Source: Poa pratensis
Lineage: Eukaryota; Streptophyta; Magnoliopsida; Poales; Poaceae
DNA: 64,000 nucleotides
Assembly (NCBI GenBank): GCA_947311845.1
Contig: CAMZMU010000052.1
Location: 134,321,169-134,385,168, forward strand
Reading direction: 5' to 3'
Positions 11,497 to 21,670 of the stretch are shown here, one piece after another. Positions within the stretch are counted from its first letter, which is position 1. Every line of letters starts with the position of its first letter. The position numbers and the translations under genes were made by a program. The notes under the pieces are model-generated. The model made no database searches. It was given only the letters and a program-made list of their open reading frames with translations, and was not told the DNA's origin.

Positions 11497-12095
11497 GATG
11501 AATCTCGCCCTCGAGATTCGGATTGGCTAGCAAATAGGTGAGGGTGGTCTTCCTTAAGATCATCTTCTCTTTCCCAAGTGGCTTCTTCCTCTGTGTGGTG
11601 ATTCCACTGAACCTTGCAGAATTTGATGGTCTTGGTTCTGGTGACACGTTCAGCTGTCTCTAAAATCTTTATAGGCTTCTCTTCATAGGTGAGATCACTT
11701 TCCAATTGCACTTCCTCCAGTGGCACTGTATCTCTCAGAGGCGTTTGTGCCATTTCTGGGTGACACTTCTTCAACTGGCTGACATGGAACACATTGTGAA
11801 CAGCGGAAAGAATTTCCGGCAGTTCCAACTCATATGCCACTTCTCCTTTTCGTGCAGAACCTTATAAGGTCCAATAAATCGTGGTGCTAATTTTCCTTTG
11901 ATTCCAAACCTCTTTCTCCACGTAGCGGTGAGACTCTAAGATAGGCTCTATCGCCCACCTCGTAGGTGACTTCTCTTCGTTTGGAGTCAGCATAACTCTT
12001 CTGCCTGGATTGTGCTATCTTTAATCTGTCTCTAATCATTCTAACCTTTTCTTCAGCCTCCTTGATTATGTCAGGACCAAACAAACTACGTTCTC
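11493..12095 (-). pseudogene. Element B: integrase C-terminus and chromodomain (frameshifted)
   Basis: Two open pieces make up the end of pol. 11887-12084 carries the integrase C-terminal segment (SRQKSYADSKRR, then EVGDRAYLRVSP). 11493-11840 carries NVFHVSQLKK and then a chromodomain with the typical IKFCKVQWNHHTEEEATWE core. A frame break lies between them. A C-terminal chromodomain of this kind defines plant chromoviruses and is thought to steer integration towards heterochromatin. Together with the TGTAACATCCC LTR it points to the Tekay/Del lineage. The gene ends next to the polypurine tract at 11481-11496. Confidence 0.9.
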
Positions 12096-13453
12096 CTACG
12101 CCACTCCACAGTAGTGGTGTAGTGCACTTCCATACAGAGCTTCAAATGGAGACATCTCTATGCTTGCCTGATAGCTGTTGTTGTACGAGAACTCAGCATA
12201 TGGAAGATTATCATCCCAGCTAGACTTATAGTCTAAGGCACATGCTCTCAGCATATCTTCTAGGATTTGATTTACTCTTTCAGTCTGTCCATCTGTCTGT
12301 GGGTGGAACGCTGTGCTAAACTCTAATCTGGTCCCCAAAGATTCATGTAACTGCTTCCAGAAATGAGAAGTGAACTGAGTACCTCTGTCAGACACAATCT
12401 TCTTGGGAACTCCATGTAGACACACAATTCTCTTCATGTAAATATCAGCTAGCTTGGCGCTGGTATAGGTAGTCTTCACAGGCACAAAGTGAGCTACCTT
12501 CGTCAGACGGTCTACAATTACCCAATAGAATCATACCCTGATCTGGTCCTGGGCAGTCCTGTGATGAAATCCATCCCAATCTGTTCCCATTTCCAATCTG
12601 GTACTGGTAAAGGTTGTAGCAATCCAGCTGGCTTTTGATGTTCTGCCTTCACGCGACTGCACACATCGCACTTGGCAATGTATTCAGCAATATCTCTCTT
12701 CAGATTGTTCCACCAAAATCTTTCCTTCACATCCATGTACATCTTGGTGTTACCCGGATGTATGGAATAAGGTGAGTCATGGGCTTCTTGAAGAATCAAC
12801 TTCCTGAGATCGACATCTTCAGGAACACATATACGTTCCTCATACCAAATCGTGCCGTTCTCATCTTCTCGAAAACCCTTGGCCTTACCTTTACTCAGAT
12901 TCTTCTTGATTTCTTCCATCACTTTATCGCCTTTCTGGGCTTCTTTGATTCTGTCCATCAAAAGTGGTTGTAGTTCTAACGATGCTAAGAATCCTTCGGG
13001 TACCACTTCCAACCGAAGGTCCTTAAATGCCTTGCATAGGTCTTCAGGCAATTCACCTGCCGTGAGTCCATTTACATAGGGCTTGCGGCTCAAAGCATCA
13101 GCCACCACATTGGCTTTTCCTGGATGATACTGCAGACTTAAATCATAGTCCTTGATCAATTCCAGCCATCTCCTTTGACGCATGTTCATTTCCTTCTGAG
13201 TAAAGAAGTACTTGAGACTTTTATGGTCTGTGAATACTTCACAACGCTTTCCCCATAGATATGGCCTCCAAATCTTCAGGGCATGCACTACAGAAGCCAA
13301 CTCCAGATCATGAGTGGGATAATTGACTTCATGTTTCTTGAGCTGCCTCGAAGCGTAAGATACCACTTTTCCATCTTGCATTAGCACACTCCCGAGACCT
13401 CGATGTGAAGCGTCACAATACACTTGGAAATCTTCTCCAGGTCTGGTAGACAC
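12096..13453 (-). pseudogene. Element B: RNase H and integrase zinc finger/core (frameshifted)
   Basis: The piece at 12518-13453 begins with RNase H ([28 protein letters not shown]). It passes through VADALSRK to the integrase HHCC zinc finger (H..H then CDVC) and the first catalytic Asp in [10 protein letters not shown]. The frame breaks near 12500. It resumes at 12096-12485 with the rest of the core: the second Asp in IVSDRGTQF and the Glu in GQTERVNQILEDML. All three catalytic acids can be seen, but not in one frame. Another break follows at about 12095, before the C-terminal part. Confidence 0.9.
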
Positions 13454-13468
13454 AGACTGGTGCTGAGA

Positions 13469-14836
13469 CTAAGCGTTCTTCAGTTCTTGAAAACTAGCCT
13501 CACAGGCTTCTGTCCACTCAAACTTCTTACCCTTTTTCAGTAGTTCAGTCATAGCCTTGGCAATCTTGGAGAAGTTTTCAATGAATCTACGGTAGTATCC
13601 CGCTAGTCCTAGAAAACTGCGGATTTCTCCCACATTCTTGGGTGATTCCCAGTTGGTCACGCAGAAACCTTTTCAGGGTCCACTGCTATTCCATCCTTAG
13701 ACACTACATGTCCTAGGAATCCAACTTGTTCTAACCAGAACTCACACTTGCTGAATTTGGCATACAGCTTATGTTCCCGGAGTCTCTGCAATACTAGGCG
13801 CAAATGTTCTTCATGCTCTTTGTGACTTTTGGAGTAGACTAAGATGTCATCGATGAAAACAACGACAAACTTGTCCAGAAAATCCATGAACACTTTATTC
13901 ATCATATTCATGAAATAAGCTGGTGCATTGGTCAACCCAAAAGGCATTACTGTGTATACTCATACGAGCCATATCTAGTGACAAATGCGGTCTTGGGTAT
14001 GTCCATCTCTCTAACTTTCATCTGAAAGTACCCTGATCGAAGATCGATCTTTGAGAACACACATCTCCTTCTAATTGATCGAAGAGCTCATTGATTTTGG
14101 GCAGTGGGTACTTATTCTTTATTGTATGCTCATTTATATCTCGATAGTCCGTGACTAGTCTCTGCGTACTATCCTTCTTCTTGACGAATAGAATTGGTGC
14201 TCCCCATGGTGATGAACTTGGGCGAATAAAACCTTTCTGCATAACTCTTCAAGTTGCTTCTTGAGTTCCTTCAATTCGTCAGTGGCCATTGGGTAAGGTC
14301 TCTTAGCATTGGTCCTGTACCCGGTTTTAGTTCAATAAGAAACTCGACATCTCTATCGGGTGGCATTCCCGGTAGTTCTTCTGGAAACACATCTGGGTAT
14401 TCCCTTACTATAAGACATCACCTAGGCTAACCCCCTTAAGAGAATTAAGCCTAACTTTCTTCAGCTCGAATTTTGACTTGAACTTGATCTTCTTTTTCTC
14501 GGGGTGGTGAGAGTGATAGCTCTATTTGCGCAATCTATGATTCCTTCAAAACGAGTCATCCAATCCATCCTAGATAACATCTAACCTTGGGTTTCTAGGA
14601 TGATTAAGTCGCAGGAAACTGATGTTTTCCAATTTTTAAGTTCAACTGTCTACACCCGGAGTTTACTAACATCTCTCCACCAGGAGAACTTACTCTAATA
14701 GGTTTCCTATACTTTCCTCAACTAGCCCATGCTTGTTTACAAATTCTCTTGAAATGAATGAATGCGATGCTCCGTATCAAATAAATAATGCTGGACAAGA
14801 GTTGATCAGAACGTACCAATCACAGCATCAGGTTCA
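13469..14836 (-). pseudogene. Element B: protease remnant and reverse transcriptase (several frameshifts)
   Basis: RT survives in three pieces. 14018-14242 has [20 protein letters not shown]. 13657-13947 has [12 protein letters not shown] and the catalytic box [13 protein letters not shown]. 13469-13660 has the thumb ([18 protein letters not shown]). Breaks lie near 13660, near 13950-14020 and upstream of 14242. Between RT and gag (14250-14836) there is no long frame. Around 14770-14800, however, the - strand still shows a GASHSFISREFVNKHG-like protease stretch with a frame break at the active-site loop. The enzyme is not functional in this copy. Confidence 0.85.
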
Positions 14837-15913
14837 TCAACACTTCTCCACGTTGATGTGGTTCACATGTCCCTTAGAGAAAGGATTGGGCTTGGCAGGA
14901 GTGTCACCTTCTCTCGGGCACTCATTGGCATAATGGCCCTTGTTATTGCACTTGAAGCAAAGCACTTGGCTGATATCTTTCTTGGGTTCGGGATTTGGGC
15001 GGTGCTGTCCATTGTTATGGTTATGGCCAGCATGTCCGTTTCCCTTGTGGCCTCCATTGTTTCCTCTGAATCCTCCAGTATGATTATGGCCATGAGATTT
15101 GTGACTGCTTCCTCCACTGAAGTGATTCCCATGTTTATGACCATGGTTCCCATCATGAGCAAAATGCTTCTTATAAGAAGGCTCAGAATGGTGTTTGTTG
15201 ATACCCATCTTCCTCTTCCTGCTTTCAGCCTTTTTGATGTTATCGTCCAATATGATTGCTTGGTCTAGGAGGGCCTGATAATTTGGAGCATAAGCGACCG
15301 ACAAAGGAATCTTCAGTTCGTCACTTAGCCCTTTGAGGAATTTTGCCTTCCTTTTCACATCAGTATCAATGTCTTCAGGGGCATAACGTGACAGTGCATG
15401 GAAGTCATCCATATACTCCTTAAGGCTTCTGTTCCCTTCGTAGGTTGCGAAATTCTTCTTGCTTCAAGTTCATAATGCCTGAGGAGATGTGAGCATTACG
15501 AAAGCCTTCCTTGAAGGTATCCCAAGTCAAAGTGTCCAGAGGGTGGGTGATTTGATAAGTTTCCCACCATTGAGCAGCTGGTCCTTCCAACAGATGAGCG
15601 GTAAACCTTACCATTTCAGGATCAGTACACTCACAAGTCACCAGATCCTTGTGCACAGAACGCAGCCAGTCATCTGCCACAATTGGCTCCGTTGCATTGG
15701 AGAACTTGTTAGGCCTAAGCCTCAGGAATCTGGCAAGTCTGTCCACTTGGGGAGGGGTGGTGGCGGTGGTGGAGGTGGCGGTCCATTCTGATTGGCCATG
15801 AACTGAGCCATCATAGTCATCAGCTGAGTCTGCGCTGCCATCATCTGTTGAAGCATTGCATCAGTGTTGTTGTTGTTGTTGTTGTTGTTGTGAGGATCAC
15901 GGCGGGGAGGCAT
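14837..15913 (-). pseudogene. Element B: gag (two frameshifts)
   Basis: The start is taken as MPPRRDPH at 15913, because element C's Gag has the same MPPRRD start. A poly-Asn run from an AAC/GTT microsatellite (about 15868-15894) and a poly-Pro run follow. The capsid domain is at 15420-15746 (AQWWETYQ, WDTFKEGFRNAHI). 14837-15412 holds ALSRYAPED, a His/Gly/Asn-rich linker and the zinc knuckle CFKCNNKGHYANEC (CX2CX4HX4C). Frame breaks near 15740 and 15416 split it. Upstream, 16172-16990 holds the extra ORF in the same orientation. Confidence 0.9.
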
Positions 15914-16171
15914 CTGTGGTTTTAGCATAGATGAGTAAGAGATAGACAGATCTAGAAGATTATTTCTACCCTTACAAGCATTCAGCATAACACAACAATC
16001 AAACCAAAGCTCAACTTTAACTTTTAGAATAAAACATGGTCTAGTCGAAAGGAAAGTAAACACACGGTGTTCTGAAAATAAAACATAGGTACTGCCATAC
16101 CACAATTTGGTAGATCAATACAAAATCGAAAGATAACGTCTAAGTAGAAAATGGTAGTCTCACTAACTATC

Positions 16172-16990
16172 CTAACCCACAACCATGGAATCATCCTCTT
16201 CTTCTTCTTCAACTTCCTGAATCTCGAAGCCTTCCTGATCAAGCACACTTCTGAGTTCCTTCACTTCCTTCTCCAGCTCCAAGTTCTTCTCTTGCAGTTC
16301 CCTCTTCTCTGCACGAAGCCGCTTGATCAAGTCACGGTCTGCTTCCAGTTCCACTTCATTGCTTTCGAGCTCCATCTTCATTTCTTTTATCTGCTTGTTC
16401 TTCTGCTGGACTCTCTTCTCTTGGTTTTTGTACTTCTTGTCTTGCTCTTGGAACTTCTCTTCTAGGGCCTTGGTCTCTTCTTCTTGTGCCTTCACCTTCT
16501 CTTCATTCTCCTGGAGTCGGGCGCACAGCTCATCATTTTTGAAGAGTTCTTCGCGCCTATCTTCAAAAAGTTCCTTGACTTGGTGCTCCAAGTCCTGAAA
16601 GTACTTGCCTACGAACTCGGCCTTGCCCCTATCTTTGGTGTCGAAGTCATAGGGTTCTCCCTCTTCATCACGTCTTCCAAAAAGAATGGAGTAGTGTCCG
16701 CCCAGTTCCTTGTAGTAGCGTCCACAGAGACGCCCAATCAAATCTTGCATGATGATGTTGAGTCCCTTCTCCATGGAGTCGCTCACCACCTTGATCTCTA
16801 TGTTGTTCTCGTCCTCACGTCCAAGCTGCATCGCCTTGATTCCCCAGCAACCTTCCTTGTGGAAATTCTTCAAGATGCAGCCCTTGATCCTGGGTACGGG
16901 CAACTTCAAGCGATCAAGTAAGTCGAGGAGGTAGAAACCAAAGCGAGTTTCCACGAAGTCCTCCCCGGCGGTGTAGTCGAATCTCTTCAT
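16172..16990 (-). CDS. Element B: extra coiled-coil ORF between primer site and gag
   Basis: This ORF is not Gag or Pol and I recognise no named family. The frame is open up to 17032 (286 codons). I prefer the ATG at 16990, after which the sequence looks protein-like and the start context has A at -3. About 110 residues of globular sequence include RLCGRYYKEL and FGRRDEEGEP. A long charged heptad-like coiled coil follows, then an acidic tail (VEEEEEDDS). The ORF is uninterrupted although gag and pol beside it are broken. The ORF at 52894-53754 in element C has the same position and length. The two align without gaps over G-L-x4-Q-x2-I-x-RLC-x5-EL-x8-GRR-x3-G-x-P. A role in particle assembly or RNA binding would be a guess. 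Confidence 0.75.
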   Translation of the reverse strand: MKRFDYTAGEDFVETRFGFYLLDLLDRLKLPVPRIKGCILKNFHKEGCWGIKAMQLGREDENNIEIKVVSDSMEKGLNIIMQDLIGRLCGRYYKELGGHYSILFGRRDEEGEPYDFDTKDRGKAEFVGKYFQDLEHQVKELFEDRREELFKNDELCARLQENEEKVKAQEEETKALEEKFQEQDKKYKNQEKRVQQKNKQIKEMKMELESNEVELEADRDLIKRLRAEKRELQEKNLELEKEVKELRSVLDQEGFEIQEVEEEEEDDSMVVG

Positions 16991-17162
16991 CCTTAAGTTA
17001 GAAAGAAACAAGGTATGAGATAAAATGCACAAGTCAAGATATTACGAGTACTTTAAAAAAAAACCAAAGAAACTTTGTATGTTTTGATACTTAGCAAAAT
17101 AAATTTTTGGCCAAGCTATTTCTATCCAAACTTAGGGGTTTCGAACCTACAGGCAACACAGT

Positions 17163-17174
17163 GCTCTGATACCA
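17163..17174 (-). other. Primer binding site of element B (tRNA-Met initiator type)
   Basis: The - strand reads TGGTATCAGAGC, complementary to the 3' end of plant initiator tRNA-Met, two bases inside the 5' LTR. An identical site is at 2173-2184. Confidence 0.9.
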
Positions 17175-18511
17175 TCTGTAATGTACCTGCACTTAGAAAT
17201 TGGCAAGGTACCTGTGTATAGTGCAAACCCCTGGATCGTTTCATTTGCACACACAGTTTAAGACGAATATCACAACATTGTATCATTATTACACGAATGA
17301 TCCAGAACTTGGTAAAATAAATGGTTCGTTACATCTTTGCATAGCCCAAGGCTAGCTTGAAATAATAAAGCAGCGGAAATTTATTCTTCATGGAGTCTCC
17401 ATCATCTTCATGCGCCACAGGCGAGCATGTTGGTTGCAGACTCGAAACCCTTAACGTAAACTCACTCGTCGTCAGAACAATCTGCAACAAATAAAATTTT
17501 GCAACAGAGTGGGTCAGAACCATTAAAAATGGATCTGGCAAGTGACACTATGTGGACACTTAGTGGAATAACTCTAATAACCTATATGCATATTTGGCTG
17601 GTGGTTCAAGGCTATTTTGCATAAAGCCAATTTTTCCTAACACTTTGTAAAACATTTTCTTCAAAGTTGAGACAATATGGCATGAAAACCATAGTCTCAT
17701 CTACCCTTGTTCAACCCTCAATTTTATTTCAGAAGTTGGAATGTTGGGAGCCTCCGTTGACGTCCTTGATCAGCTGCTTGAATTGTCCGTAACCGGGGAC
17801 ACGGCTAAGTACTTAGTTTTAACTCTCGAGAGGGTGTGCACTTTCACCATTAGACTCAACCAGCCCAAACTATCCTCTACACTCAATTGTGCTAAGGAAA
17901 AGGAGAAGGTCGAGACGAGACTTTTCAGAAGCATTTTCCCATCCCATACAGGCTTGACCCGTTCCACCTACATCCTTCTACATATGCTTGTCAAGCCGGG
18001 AGGAGTCCACGCAACTTAATCCATCTAGCCAGAGCCCATATGACTAATGGCTGCACGAGAAGCATCTTCACTTGGAGAAACTTTGGTCCCTTTGTTCCTG
18101 GGTGGCAATCCACAAGTGAATATCCCATCGGTGTAACCCCTAGGGACAACACTCAACTCATACATCCAATCAAGCCCAAATCCACCCAGGTGTTCATTTA
18201 ACTTAGTAGAATTTAAGCTTTTCAATAAAACACATTTGCATAGCATCAATAATTCTACTAAGTTATCATAGGATTCTAGACACAACTAGTAAAAGGAGAT
18301 AGTAGTTTTAGCATAGCAATACTATCCAACACATGCATATAAAGAAATAATTCTAAGTCATGCATAGAAAAATACTTAGGAAATTTATGGGGGTGTGCCA
18401 CTTGCCTTGGCAACAAGATGAGCAGTAGCAGCAGTTGCAATAATCCTCGTTTCCCTCCGAATATTCTAACACATCAAACAAGTCACAATGAACAACCAAG
18501 CATCACAAAAA

Positions 18512-18824
18512 TTCTAAGGAAAATATGCCATGTATGATGTGCAAAATTATTCTAAGGAAAATGATATGCATGCCATGCAAAATTATTCTAAGGAAAGAAA
18601 GACAAACATGATGTTCCAAAAATTTGCTAAGGACAAGTGGACAACTATTAGGTGTCTAAATTTCTAAGGAAAGAATTGACAACACATGGTGACAACAATA
18701 ATTCTAAGGAAAGTAACCAAATTAATAGGTGTTAAAATTTTCTAAGGAAAGGTTTAGCAATTTTGATATGCCAAATTTTTCTAAGGAAACATATTGACAA
18801 AGATGTACCAAATTTTTCTAAGTA
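18512..18824. repeat. Phased TTCTAAGGAAA array (5' LTR of B)
   Basis: The same roughly 38-bp-spaced array as at 9475-9790. The motif phase is kept despite substitutions and small indels between the two LTRs. Confidence 0.8.
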
Positions 18825-19939
18825 CTTTTACAGCATCTCAACTCTCCAAAGCATTAAAATAATTCGAACATGTGAAGAAAATAATTTGTATTCATTAATT
18901 ATAATTAAAATACTCCTAAAAAGAGCATAACCATCATTAAATACTAAAACTGCAGAAAAATAATCTACAAAAATAGATTGATGATTCCTACGGCCAAGTA
19001 TTAACTAAACAAAGTTAAAGCAATTGGATTTGCCCAAAAATAATTTTTAAAACTCAAGTTAAGTCAATTTTACTTAAACAAATAAATTTAAAATTTGAAC
19101 CAATTTGAATTTGTCAAAACATAAATTTAACTATGCCAAAAGTTTCTACATGTCATAAGCTTTCCATAAATATAAAGTTTGCAAAATTTGGCCGAGCCAA
19201 TAAAAATTAGTGATAGATCTAATCTACAGGGACCTATCTGCAAGAAACGTTAAAAGAAAATAAAAACAGAAAAATCCTGGAGCTGCTGGTCCACGCGGCG
19301 GCCTCCGATTGGTGTTCTTCATCGACGTGGGCAGATGCGGCGCGGGCGGACAGATGCGGACGGACGGCTTCGCGAACGACTTCATGACATGGCGGCTCCT
19401 CATTGGTTGATACCCCTTCGCGGCGTGGATCTAATCCTAACCACTGGATCATGATCGGACGGCCTAGATCTACAGGACCAAATGGTCACCGGCGCTTCCG
19501 CCGGAGTTTTGCCGGAAACCTAATTTCTACGGTGTCGCCATCGCCGGAGAACTGCACGTCTACGCTACGAAGCTTGCGGGGATGGATGGCTCATACCAGA
19601 AGAAGCGGGGCGTCGAGGCGGAGACGATGGTGTGGTCGAGGATGGCTCGGGTGCTTCGGGTGGTCGATGAACGCTTGCCGAAGTTGCTCCCGCGGCGGTG
19701 GTCGATGTCGAGGAAGCTCCCGTCGATCAGGCGCACAAACAAATCACGCAAAAATTCACAAAGATGCGCGAGGACGTAACAAAGAGGTTGGGACAGGAGA
19801 GAGGGCTCGAGGTCGACGGTGCTCACCGGATTTTTAGAAATAAGGCGGCGGCAATGGCGGGACGGCGAGCTCGATTGTGGGCAGCCTAGCGGCCCGTAGA
19901 TGAAATTTTTTGAGGGGAAAAGGTGGCGGAGTCTTGGGG

Positions 19940-19948
19940 TATTTATAG
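19940..19948 (-). promoter_or_regulatory. TATA box of element B 5' LTR
   Basis: CTATAAATA on the - strand within a GC-rich region, conserved in the partner LTR at 10898-10906. Confidence 0.7.
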
Positions 19949-20524
19949 GTCTCGAGGGATTTGGATAAAGTTCGTTTAAACGCACGAATCGAATCGGAGA
20001 TGGAGATAGATACGAGGACGGATTTCTCGGCTGGAGGTTGAGGACGCTGGCGTCATCGCTCACGTCACCGAGCGGGCCCCATCTGGCAGCGAGGGAAAGG
20101 ATAGCTGGGCCGTGGCCGTCGCGTGCTGCGCGCGCGCGAGAGAAATAGAGGGGAGAGATAGGTGGGCTTGGCCCAGTTAGGTTAGGCACGGTTTTTTTTT
20201 TGTTTTCTTTTTCCTTTTCTGTTTTTCTGGTTTTCAAAATAGCTTTTGAATTTCCAAACCAAATTAACTCAAACCAATTTCTAAAATTTTGTAAAATCAG
20301 TCTCTACTGATAAAGTACTTTAGAACAAAATACAAAATTTTATATACTTGGATATTTGAAAATAGATTTATCAATCATTTTGGTAAGTTTTGAAATTAGG
20401 GTTTTATTTCTTTTTGAACCCATTTTGCACAATTTTGAATTCAGAGAACTTAGACAACAATGCAATGAGATGATGCATGCCATGAATGCAAGTTTTAAAT
20501 TTTTGTAAAAATTGGGATGTTACA

Positions 20525-20845
20525 ATACAAGAACGCAAAGACATGGTGCCCCTGATCAAGCACAATCTAATGAGAGCACAGCAGCGAATGAAGTCTCAGG
20601 CAGATAAACACAGGTCGGAGAGGGAGTTCTCTGTGGGTGACTCAGTGTACCTGCGACTCCAACCATATGTGCAGACTTCAGTGGCAAATCGTTCTTCCCA
20701 GAAGCTCGTGTTTCGATATTTTGGGCCATACTTGGTGTTGCAGCGAGTTGGACAAATCGTTCCTTCCTACCTGCGAGCAGTTCTTCGATTGTGTGACGCA
20801 ATCTGTATCCAAATTATCGAGAATTCATCCTGTATCGTACTCTGA
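20525..20845 (+). pseudogene. Element A: integrase C-terminal remnant
   Basis: This is the continuation of element A after the B insertion. The frame reads NLMRAQQRMKSQADKHRSER, then FSVGDSVYLRLQPY and FRYFGPYLVLQRVG. These are the hallmarks of the integrase C-terminal GPY/F region of chromovirus-type gypsy elements. After about 20755 the frame drifts, and a faint RIHPV stretch in another frame fits the conserved segment that normally follows. The integrase zinc finger and DDE core expected between 1920 and here are missing. They were lost in the deletion that also removed the outer end of B. Near 20860 it runs into truncated copia sequence. Confidence 0.85.
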
Positions 20846-20869
20846 TTCATGAACCAAGTAGTAGTCTGT

Positions 20870-21670
20870 GACACTACGGCACCATCTCCGACCAGCTGCA
20901 GGACGCCATCCTCCAGGACGACGGCACGGCCTACACCGCCTGGCAAGCTCTCAAGCACTTCTTCATGGAAAACGCCGAGGGCGCGAGATCCACCTCGACA
21001 AGGAGTTCACCAACGCCAGCCAGGGCGACATGGACGTCATCGCCTACTGCCGCAAGCTCAAGGGCATTGCCGATCAGCTCGGCGACGTCGGTGCCCCGGT
21101 CACCGACAAGAAGCTGACCATGCGCCTCATCTCCGGCCTCGACGACCGATTCAAGGTACAACAAGAAATCCTGGAGACAATGAAGCCGTTCCCCTCCTTC
21201 GCACAGGCCCAGTCTCGGCTCCAGCTCGCCGAGGTGAAACTCAAGTTGAAGGCCGCGGCGACCCCGCAAGTCCTGCACACCACCGGCAACGGGTCATCCG
21301 GATATCGCTTCCACGGCACCTGCTACACCTGCGGCGAGCTAGGACACATGGCGCGCAACTGCCCTCGTGGTGGTGACCGCGCCCAGAACGGCTACGGCCA
21401 GCAGGGGCGCGGCGGTGGCGGTCAGCACCACTACGGGCATAGCGGCTACAGGCAGGGCTACGGCAACAACAACGGCTATGGGCAGAACCACGACAACAAC
21501 AACGGGCGTGGACGCGACGACTACGGCGGGCGTGGCGCTACAACCCTGGCTATGGGCACCCCCAGGCGCAGCAGCAGAACTTCGGCGGCGGTCGTCCGCT
21601 CACCTGGGTGCCGCTCAACGCCTCGAATGTCATCAGCCCTACTCTGCACTCCCAAGCGTACACCCTGATG
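20870..21670 (+). pseudogene. Copia element: gag, 5' truncated and frameshifted
   Basis: The Ty1/copia Gag begins abruptly in its capsid (UBN2-type) domain at about 20875 (ISDQLQDAIL, TAWQALKHFF). A frame break near 20982 leads into LDKEFTNASQGDMDVIAYC, KGIADQLG and LISGLDDRFK. The zinc knuckle CYTCGELGHMARNC (CX2CX4HX4C) lies at about 21331-21362, followed by a Gly/Asn/Tyr-rich tail. No 5' LTR, primer site or Gag N-terminus is present, so the element was truncated at its 5' end where it abuts element A. Confidence 0.9.

Larger units (their letters stand above)
17177..20524 (-). mobile_element. Element B 5' LTR (3.35 kb)
   Basis: On the + strand it runs TGTAATGTACC...GGGATGTTACA. It pairs with the interrupted LTR at 2187-11480. 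The primer site lies directly to its left. To its right, element A resumes (ataca, then the integrase C-terminus), with no polypurine tract. It contains the phased TTCTAAGGAAA array (18512-18824), a GC-rich promoter block and a TATA box (19940-19948). Open frames in that block are also in the partner LTR but drift with indels, so I do not call genes there. No left-hand target duplication survives because that side was deleted. Confidence 0.92.

Noticed and set aside
14858..15268. 136-aa + strand ORF opposite element B gag
   Set aside because: Antisense shadow of the His/Gly/Asn-rich gag segment. The zinc knuckle is on the - strand.
17163..17174. tRNA-like sequence (gctctgatacca)
   Set aside because: It is the retrotransposon primer binding site. 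No tRNA cloverleaf surrounds it here or at 2173, 53984 and 60213.
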